DNA from: Spinacia oleracea
Lineage: Eukaryota; Streptophyta; Magnoliopsida; Caryophyllales; Amaranthaceae
Length of the DNA: 64,000 bases
Reading direction: 5' to 3'
Assembly: GCF_020520425.1 (NCBI RefSeq)
Contig: NC_079487.1
Span: 108,410,141-108,474,140 of the forward strand
Shown: piece after piece, positions 56,998 to 64,000 of the stretch
Position numbering within the stretch: position 1 is the first letter of the stretch
Layout: each line of letters starts with the position of its first letter
The notes under the pieces: generated by a model
The model's input: the letters and a program-made list of their open reading frames with translations, nothing else
Database searches by the model: none
Told to the model about the DNA's origin: nothing
Position numbers and translations under genes: made by a program

Positions 56998-58050
56998 CTA
57001 GTCTTATATGCACGCGATGCGTGCTGGAGTAGACATGTAAAAATTAAAATCGTATTATTACAACTAATCATCACAAACAATAGGCAAGGAAAAAAATATT
57101 TACAATATTCATCTAAAAAAATTAGACATCATCGAAAGTATTCGAAGAAATTTATTTCTTATTCATGCGCTATGGGTCAAGTACCGTTGGGAAAGATCCA
57201 AATATGGTATATACATTCAAGTACCGTTGGGAATGTTTCCAAACTTGACAATTTTCCAGAGAACTTGGTCACGGAGCGTATGTCAAGCAAGTCTGCAGTC
57301 ACATTGCAAATCAAGTTAGTTGATCATGCATATATAGGTTGGTTTAGCCTTATCAGATCGAAACTAATCTGAAAAAAATGAATTAATATGAAAAAAATGA
57401 ACTGAACAAATGAACAACTGAATGTAACTGACCAGATTAACTGAACTTATCAGAACAAATGAACTAAATAACAGCAGGTACACACTCAACAACAGCAATA
57501 GCAAACACAACCGCAGAAACAGGAGGAAGCCTATCTTCAACAACAACATCAACAACCATATCAGTACCAGCAAGCTCAGCAACAACAGTATTCACTCTAC
57601 CTCCAGCAGCTGCACCAATATCAACAACAACCATTTAAATTAATTACTCCCTCCGTCCTAGATTAGTTGTTACACTTGCCTTTGCACAAAGTTTTAGGTG
57701 ATAAGTGGTTGTTTGGTTATCAATTGTTATTTTATTGAAAAAGTAGATGTGATAGAAGTTAGTGGGGTATTTTTTTTAATTGAATGAGAGAGGATGTGGG
57801 GACAAAAAAAAGCTAGTGGGAAGAGAGAGACAATATATTAATTGTGAGGTCATTTCTAATTTAGAAGTGTAACAACTAATCTGGGACGGACGAAAAAGGA
57901 AAGTGTAACAACTAATTTGGGACGGAGATAGTACTTTTTATACTGTATCATAAAATGTTTTTGTGTTTATTTTTATTTTCTAATTTTAGTAAAGATATAA
58001 TAAACAATCAATATTCATATCGCCTCAAGCGTTCCCTTATATAATAGAGA
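56998..58050 (-). mobile_element. Helitron, about 1.05 kb, both ends visible
   Basis: On minus the 5' end is TCTCTATTATATAAGGGAAC at 58050, preceded by A. The 3' end has the hairpin GCACGC-ATC-GCGTGC, then ATATAAGA and CTAG (56998-57001), followed by T. A Stowaway (57647-57931) is inserted. No Rep/helicase is encoded, so it is non-autonomous. Confidence 0.75.
57647..57931. mobile_element. Stowaway MITE nested in the Helitron
   Basis: It starts CTCCCTCCGTCCTAGATTAG and ends TAATTTGGGACGGAGATAG, flanked by TA (57645-57646 and 57932-57933). The inner inverted repeat GTTGTTACACTT is present at both ends. Confidence 0.85.
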
Positions 58051-58690
58051 TAATAACAATAACAATAACAGAAGCAATAACAATAACAATAATAATATAG
58101 AGTACTCGTGATATATTTTGAACAATTTATTTAGAAAGAGTAAAAAATACCACCTCCGTCCTAAAAGTTTTTTATGCTTCCCGTTTTGGTATGTTCCTGA
58201 AATTTCTTTACACTCTATTTTATTCCATTTTTAGCATATAAATTTTTCATTTATACCCTCATTTGACCTATTAAATTACGCACTCACAATACTTTAATTT
58301 TCATCCACTTACATTGTTGGACAATTTATAGTCAATCATTTTTCCATTGTTAATACCGTGTAAATAGTAAACATAAAGATCATTTAGGAACAGAAATAGT
58401 AATAGAAAGCTCAAAATTCAGAAAAAATGGTAAGTGACGGGTCGATATTTAACATTTTTAGTACTCTTTAACCATTAAAAATTTTCTCGATGTCTGAAAA
58501 AAATAGCCATGAAATTATTTTTGGAGGGTTTTATATTATAATATCGATTATAATAATTTACGATGAAATTTACAGTTCAACATCGAAAACCGTAAATTAT
58601 CTAATATTTCGAAACCAAACTCTCCCAATACAACAAAGAAGAGGAGAGTGAGATTTTGAATTTGCATAACGAATGTCATAAACATTGACA
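58051..58690. other. Non-coding interval, no gene seen
   Basis: AATAAC-type short repeats at 58051-58100, then AT-rich sequence. A degraded Stowaway-like start (CACCTCCGTCCTAAAAG) occurs near 58152. Confidence 0.5.
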
Positions 58691-58695
58691 ACATC

Positions 58696-58989
58696 AAATT
58701 AATTTTGGCCACCGCAAGCGTCATGAAAAATATGAGCAGGTAACCATGGCAATCCTTCTTCGAAACCAACATCATCAACATCAACGGAACAATCCTCAGC
58801 CATTTGATCAAAAAGCTTATGATTATTATCAGAAATTGTGTTGCACCCGATAATAATTCTAGCTTCAGGATTATTGTTTTTAAAATTTAAAAAATTAAAA
58901 TTGCTGGGGGATTGAATAAAGGGGGGCAATGGGAAGGAATATAAGCTCCCAACTTTTAAACCGCAACTTAACTCCTCCGTTTTTATAAA
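58696..58989 (-). pseudogene. Possible captured host-gene fragment
   Basis: On minus an open stretch of about 98 codons ends at TAA 58696-58701 region. It reads like a real plant protein C-terminus rather than TE sequence: a Pro/Phe/Asn-rich segment (PLPPFIQSPSNFNF), an FDQMAEDCSVDVDDVGFEEG acidic segment and the tail LPWLPAHIFHDACGGQN. It has no ATG in a good context; the frame is open upstream without one. I do not recognise the family. A Helitron-like 5' end (TCTCTATTATATAAAGGAAC on minus) lies at 59135, just upstream, suggesting capture. Confidence 0.4.
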
Positions 58990-59115
58990 ATTAATTGCAG
59001 TAGCTACGTTGGTTGGATCATTCCTGTTCTTTTTTTTTTTAATTATGAAGGGAAGGGTATAATGGACTATTTCTTAGGGGACACCAAAAGTGTGTTTACC
59101 ATTTTAACCTCATCT

Positions 59116-59135
59116 GTTCCTTTATATAATAGAGA
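59116..59135 (-). mobile_element. Helitron 5' terminus
   Basis: On minus TCTCTATTATATAAAGGAAC begins at 59135, preceded by A (plus T at 59136). It matches the 5' end of the Helitron at 58050. The GGGGACACCAAAA block near 59080 is also present at 9315. The matching 3' end was not located. Confidence 0.5.
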
Positions 59136-59186
59136 TTATACTTATCTTAATTAAACTTATTAAAATTCAAAAGATCTTGCGCGCAC

Positions 59187-59471
59187 TTGGTGCACAATAA
59201 GTTTATCGTACATCAAAGTAACTTTACCTAATTTTTGTAACTTTTACAATGTCTAGGTTAACTTTTATATTTATAAAAAATAAAATTGATAGATTAACAT
59301 TTTAAAAGGTTAAATGATTATTTTTATACATTATTAATAATTTTGAAGAAACTTTTTTATTAAAATGAAAAAAAATATCAATAAAAAATAGATAACTTTT
59401 ACATATATAAGGATAACTTTTATGTATTTTGAGTCAACTTTTGGTTCGGTGTACAATATTTATTGTATACC
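59187..59471. mobile_element. Dispersed MITE-like repeat, third copy
   Basis: It starts TTGGTGCACAATAAG, ends CAATATTTATTGTATACC, and has an interior matching 31344-31660. Confidence 0.5.
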
Positions 59472-60245
59472 TTTTGTAAATAAGAATTTGTATCAAAATT
59501 TGTTTTAGATATAAATTGTACTTGGTCAACTTTTACTTTTACTTTCTCTGAACTTATCTTATCAGAACTTATTTTTCCTGAAATAAATAAAAATAATATT
59601 AAATAATAGAGACTTACTTATGTTTAAATTTAAATATTACTCCGTACACACACAATTTTTTTTTTAATAGATTTTGTATACTTACCTTTTTTTTTTTTTA
59701 CATAGGCACTTACCACCTTTTCTATATTATATTTGGATACTTATCGGTTTTTACTTATAAAAAAAATATTACTTCTTCCGATTCTTTATTGTTGCAACAT
59801 ACTCCTCTACACGGTATTTAAGAAAGTGGTACTTGAGTGGGGCCACAACCACTTTATTCACATTACTTACTTCATCTTATGTGTAAAATTGTAACTTTGG
59901 GTAAAAATGTTTACATTTTAGATTTTTAGGTGTGTTACAACTATTGTGTCATGTCCATTTTAGGAAAGTGTTGTAACTATATAGAAATGGAAGAAGTATT
60001 TTTTTTTACCTCATTTTCTTTCCTTGTACAATTTGGTTGCATCCAAAATTTTCAATCGATCAAACCCAAAATTAGGTTAGGGATATTATTGAATTTGCAA
60101 ATTCCTCTTAGTTTAAGGTGGAGCAAAACTCAAGCAAAAGGGTATTGATTATGTTTATTTGCAATTTAGGGATTTTTTTATTTTTTAGTAAATTTCAAAA
60201 TTACTAATATAATTTAATCAATTGAATTAGTATTTAACTAATGTA
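59472..60245. other. Non-coding interval, no gene seen
   Basis: It is AT-rich. A 72-codon frame at 59930-60148 has no supporting features. Confidence 0.5.
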
Positions 60246-60498
60246 CTCCCTCCATTACATAATGTTCCTCATGTTTACTATTCATATGGCCATAGTTTAA
60301 AGTTTTTCACCGTAATTAATAGTATTATTAAGAGTAAAAATACTAACTTGCGGGATACATTGGATTCGTTACAATATAAATTTTCTAAATATAATTTTTT
60401 TATAATTACTAATGCGAAATTAAAACTATTAATGGTCAAAGTAATGCATTGGAGACCGCATATAATGGAAAGTGAGAAACATTATGAAACGGATGGGG
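60246..60498. mobile_element. Stowaway MITE
   Basis: It starts CTCCCTCCATTACATAATGT and ends AACATTATGAAACGGATGGGG, flanked by TA (60244-60245 and 60499-60500). Confidence 0.85.
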
Positions 60499-60593
60499 TA
60501 TATGGTTAATTAATGGTTTTCTAGTGACAAAATGATTTATATTTCTCATTCACTCATCTTAATAGAAAATAAATATGTAAGTATGAATTGTTA

Positions 60594-61297
60594 TTTTTTT
60601 GGATGAGGAAGAGGGGCTAAGCCCCTAACAAGGAAAAACAGAAAGTTAATAAAGCAAAGCAGAATGCAGTATACGAAAACTATATAACAAGAAACTAAAA
60701 GCAGCACCTTGCAGCTCGAACACTAGACCGCAGGTGTAGGGACCATCCTAACAATCGTCATGCCACCCAAGTCCTCCAATAAAACCGCACGAAAGTCCCT
60801 AGGGATCGCTCTAAAGATCAAAAATCGTTGTTCCCTCTCGAATCCATAGTTAGCAAGTTAGTCCGCAACACAATTAGCTTCACTATAACAATGTAGAATC
60901 GTGACTTCCCACCCTTATCTATTGATCATACTCTTAGCTTGCACTTACGAATGATATGAAAGGAAGGTGAATTAGGGATGTTCATATCCATAAGAAGCTT
61001 CACTACGATCTTTGCATCCATGTTTATTTGGACTTTTGAAAAACCCTTGTTCTAAGCCACAACCAGCCCCCTTAGAACGCCTAAAGGTTCATCTTTGGTG
61101 TATGAACACACCCCACAATCAGCAGCAAACACAACATAGATTTCAACCCTGTGACCTCTTATCAAGCCTCCACATACCGCCTTACCTAGGTTCTCTTTCG
61201 CAGCTCCATCTGTATTTTACTTGACCCAAGCAGCTCTCGGTGTGTTCAATCTCACAAACATCTCAACTCGATCTCTTTTCCTCTTCCCTAGCATCAA
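60594..61297 (-). pseudogene. LINE RNase H / 3' fragment, cut by the copia element
   Basis: On minus, translation from about 61215 gives NTDGAAKENLGKAVCGGLIR, the start of a plant LINE RNase H domain (the catalytic D of NTDGA is present), and later MDAKIVVKLL. Internal stops are present. It ends in a short A-run (T-run at 60593-60599 on plus). The copia LTR inserted at 61298. Confidence 0.75.
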
Positions 61298-61546
61298 TGT
61301 TAGATAATTCCAATAATAAAAGGAAATATCTGTAGATAAGGGGAAGCTTATTTAGAGATAAGGAAAAGTCCTAATCATAAACCAATTGTAATTAGGAAAT
61401 AAGGAGTAGCCTAAATTCGTATATATAGGGTCTCTGGGGAGATGTCCCAGAGAACAACAAGATAAGAGAGATTTAGTTTTGAGGAGTTTCTAAATCAATA
61501 AAGAAGAGAAGTTCTTTATACAAAATATGTTAATCAATTTTAACTT
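61298..61546 (+). mobile_element. 5' LTR of a Ty1/copia element (3' limit approximate)
   Basis: It starts TGTTAGATAATTCC. It contains a CGTATATATAGGG promoter block (about 61420) and transcript-like GAGAACAACAAGATAAGAGA. It ends shortly before the primer-binding site TGGTATCAGAGC at 61551-61562. The exact CA end is unclear. Confidence 0.75.
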
Positions 61547-61550
61547 GAAT

Positions 61551-61562
61551 TGGTATCAGAGC
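61551..61562 (+). other. Primer-binding site (initiator tRNA-Met) of the copia element
   Basis: TGGTATCAGAGC is complementary to the 3' end of plant initiator tRNA-Met, the usual primer of Ty1/copia elements. It fixes the orientation as plus. Confidence 0.9.
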
Positions 61563-61652
61563 AACAGGGAACCATCGACTTGAGAAGAAGCCGACGATCC
61601 AAGGTAGACACAGCGACTAACCTAGGAGACGAACTAGAGTTCCGGTCAAAAG

Positions 61653-62315
61653 ATGACCAACCCGGATGGAGAAACGCCGCAAACTAGAGGCGGTGATAAT
61701 CCACCGATCAAGAAAGACCTTCAATGTCCCATGCTTACATCGACAAACTACAGAGTTTGGGCGATCAGAATGAAAGTAATATTACGTGTCTATCAAGTCT
61801 GGGAGACCATTGAACCCGGGTCCTCAGACTCGAAAAAGAATGATATTGCAATAGCTTTGTTGTTCCAATCAATACCAGAAGCCCTAATTCTACAAGTTGG
61901 TGAACAGAAAACATCAAAGAAGGTGTGGGACGCAATCAAATCTCGACATCTAGGAGCTGACCGTGTGAGAGAAGCAAGGTTACAAACCTTGATGGCTGAA
62001 TTCGACAAATTGAAGATGAGTGATACCGATACTGTAGACGACTTTGCTGGGAAGATATCAGGACTGGTGTCGAAAGCAGCCTCCTTAGGAACAATCATAG
62101 AAGAGCACAAAATAGTGAAGAAATTCTTGACCGGTCTTCCTAGAAATAAATATATTCATATTGTTGCTTCACTCGAGCAGGTCCTAGACCTAAACACAAC
62201 AGGCTTTGAAGATATAGTAGGGAGATTGAAGGCATACGAAGAACGAGTAATGGATGAGACAAAGGAGGAAGACCAAGGGAAGCTCATGTATGCAAGTAAT
62301 AATAAACCACATTGA
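61653..62315 (+). pseudogene. copia gag (DUF4219/UBN2-type)
   Basis: It starts at ATG 61653 about 90 bp after the primer-binding site. The 220 codons contain the LTSTNYRVWAIRMKVIL segment and the long helical UBN2-type gag core (AIKSRHLGADRVREARLQTL, FLTGLPRNKYIHIVASLEQ). In intact relatives gag continues into the zinc knuckle in one frame; here it stops at 62313-62315 and the knuckle continues in another frame, so a small indel has split gag from pol. The gag core itself is undamaged. Confidence 0.85.
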
Positions 62316-63913
62316 GGAGGATAGGAGGGGACGCCGGTGGCCAAGGAAGAGGCAGTGGTGGTTATAGAGGTAGAGGAAAAGGCAGAGGACGAGGACGGTC
62401 CAACAGGCAATACCAGGAAAGAGAAACCACTGAAAATTATGACAAAGAAAAGAAGGACCTCTCTAAGATCCAATGTTGGAGATGTGACAAGTACGGTCAC
62501 TATGTGAACACTTGCCCTATGCGACCAAATCAAAACAAGGAGTCAAACTTATTAGAGACACAAGAAGCAGATGCACTCTATATGCATGAGATGGTGTTCC
62601 TAAACGAAGATAAACTATTCCCCAAGAAACTAGGTACAAACAAAGAAGACGCTGATGTTTGGTACCTAGATAATGGAGCTAGCAATCACATGACGGGGAA
62701 CAGAGAATCCTTCTCAACTCTAGATGAAACCGTCAAAGGAAAGGTGCGATTTGGAGATGGATCGTATGTGAAAATAGTCGGAAAAGGGTCAATTACCCTT
62801 GTGAGCAAGACTGGAGAGAAAAGAATACTCAAAGATATCTACTATATACCGGAGCTAAAGCACAATATAATAACCCTTGGGCAGGTAACTGAGCACGGAT
62901 GTGAAGTGATTATGAAAGGAGATAGCCTGTTACTCAAAGATCCAAGTGGATCACTACTTATGCAAGTGACAAGATCATCAAATCGCCTATACAAGACACC
63001 GATGAAAATATGTTACCCTAAGTGTCTTCAAATACAAGGAGAAGATCCTACCTGGACTTGGCATGCACGGCTGGGACATGTAAGCTTTGGAGCTATGAAG
63101 AATATGGTAGATAAAGAGATGGTAATAGGAATGCCATCTTCCCTACAAGAGAGAGATGTGTGCAGTGTGTGCCAAATCGGGAAGCAAACGAGAAAACCGT
63201 TCCCGAGTCAAGCTGGGTTTCGGGCAACACGTTCGTTGGAACTGGTTCATGGAGACTTGTGTGGGCCAATATCACCACCAACACCATCTAACAACCGATA
63301 TGTCTTTGTGCTAATTGACGACTTCTCAAGGTATATGTGGACAATGCTACTTAAGGAGAAGAGTGAGGCGTTTGATTGTTTTAAGAGATTCAAAGAATAT
63401 GTCGAGAAACAAACTAAGGCAACCATCAAGACCTTTCGTACTGATAGAGGAGGAGAATTCACATCAACGGAGTTTAATCGATTTTGTAAAGACAATGGAG
63501 TCAATAGGCATCTAACAACCCCTTATACACCACAACAAAACGGTGTAGTAGAGAGAAGAAACCGAACATTGATGGATATGACAAGGAGTCTACTCAAGGC
63601 AATGAAAGTGCCGAATCAATTATGGGGAGAGGCTGTGCGACACTCGACCTACATCATTAATCGCGTACCTACGAAGTCATTGAATGAGCAAACTCCATAT
63701 GAAAGCTTCACTTCCAAGAAACCCAATATCGAGCACTTGAGGGTTTTTGGTTGTGTTGCCTATGCGAAGATCAATGGACCAAGTCTAAAGAAGCTAGATG
63801 ATCGATCGAAGACTGTGATCAATTTGGGAACCGAGCCGGGCTCCAAAGCCTATAGACTTTATGACCCAATTGCAAGCAAAGTAATTGTTAGTAGAGATGT
63901 GATCTTTGATTAA
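62312..63913 (+). pseudogene. copia pol, N-terminal half: zinc knuckle, protease, integrase; premature stop
   Basis: After a Gly/Arg-rich stretch comes a CCHC knuckle (CWRCDKYGHYVNTC, from 62474), the aspartic protease (VWYLDNGASNHMTG), the GAG-pre-integrase HHCC region (WHARLGHVSFGAM, CSVCQIGKQTR), and the integrase core with its D-D-E residues in HGDLCGP, RTDRGGEF and GVVERRNRT. The frame closes at TAA 63911-63913 directly after VIVSRDVIFD, where intact relatives continue; the same frame stays open from 63914 to the window end. It is thus a nonsense mutation, not the natural end. Confidence 0.88.
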
Positions 63914-64000
63914 AAGAAAGGATGGGACTGGTCGTCGAACATGAAAGAAATAAGCAGAGAACCAGGAACTTTTCATGTACCAAATGATCATAACATAGAA

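Larger units (their letters stand above)
61298..64000 (+). mobile_element. Ty1/copia LTR retrotransposon, 5' part, runs off the right edge
   Basis: In order: LTR, primer-binding site, gag, zinc knuckle, protease, GAG-pre-integrase and integrase. Reverse transcriptase, RNase H and the 3' LTR would lie beyond the window. It is inserted in an older LINE fragment. Confidence 0.92.

Noticed and set aside
57364-57585. 73-codon Leu-rich frame (LLLLSVYLLLFSSF)
   Set aside because: It is antisense to CAACAACAG-type simple repeats inside the Helitron; low complexity, not a membrane protein.
1-64000. DODA, MYB or glucosyltransferase genes that would make a betalain cluster
   Set aside because: I looked for matching frames near the P450 and elsewhere and saw none; the window gives no support for a cluster.
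1-64000. CRISPR arrays, operons, ribosome-binding sites, phage or bacterial genes
   Set aside because: The DNA is clearly plant nuclear (introns, LINEs, Stowaways, Helitrons). Repeat tracts here are micro- or minisatellites without spacer structure.

Overview
This is a window of AT-rich plant nuclear DNA in which nearly everything is transposable-element sequence. The best clue to the organism is a complete cytochrome P450 gene of the CYP76AD1 type (40388-43390, minus strand). That family makes betalain pigments and is confined to the betalain-producing Caryophyllales. Together with the TE content, this suggests Amaranthaceae/Chenopodiaceae (spinach, beet, quinoa or a relative). Spinach is my guess, not something the sequence proves.

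Host genes are few. (1) The CYP76AD1-like gene has two exons, a 1488-bp intron and about 504 residues, with every P450 motif intact. (2) A second, intact copy of its exon 2 (33093-33701) lies about 6.7 kb downstream in the same orientation and has no recognisable exon 1. (3) A single-exon gene (25864-26460) encodes a 198-residue plant protein of unknown function. A possible captured gene fragment lies at 58696-58989. No DODA, MYB, betalain glucosyltransferase, tRNA or rRNA gene was seen.

Layout. 0-4 kb: a partial LTR, a degenerate satellite-like tract, a retroposon, MITEs and a Helitron end. 4-9 kb: a decayed L1-type LINE with target-site duplications. 9-15 kb: Helitron-like sequence, a second retroposon copy, a 1.44-kb solo LTR and a LINE fragment. 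15-21 kb: two adjacent copies of an unusual single-ORF non-LTR element (zinc fingers, reverse transcriptase, CCHC, restriction-like nuclease) separated and flanked by (TTA)n. 22-31 kb: small DNA transposons of the CACTA, Mutator, PIF, Stowaway and hAT types around the unknown-function gene. 31.8-32.6 kb: a solo LTR carrying a 7-bp minisatellite. 33-43.4 kb: the P450 locus, invaded by an Ogre/Tat-type LTR-element fragment and an L1 fragment. 43.4-50 kb: mostly unassigned sequence with a few MITEs and a SINE. 50.4-51.9 kb: two more copies of the (TTA)n-associated element. 52-60 kb: nested Stowaways, Helitrons and MITEs. 61.3 kb to the right edge: the 5' half of a Ty1/copia element inserted in an older LINE fragment.

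The functional core is one pigment gene. Its 3' half was tandemly duplicated, and the intervening DNA has since been remodelled by retrotransposons. Boundaries of many TEs were fixed from termini plus target-site duplications read directly in the sequence; family names come from terminal motifs and protein signatures, without database comparison.
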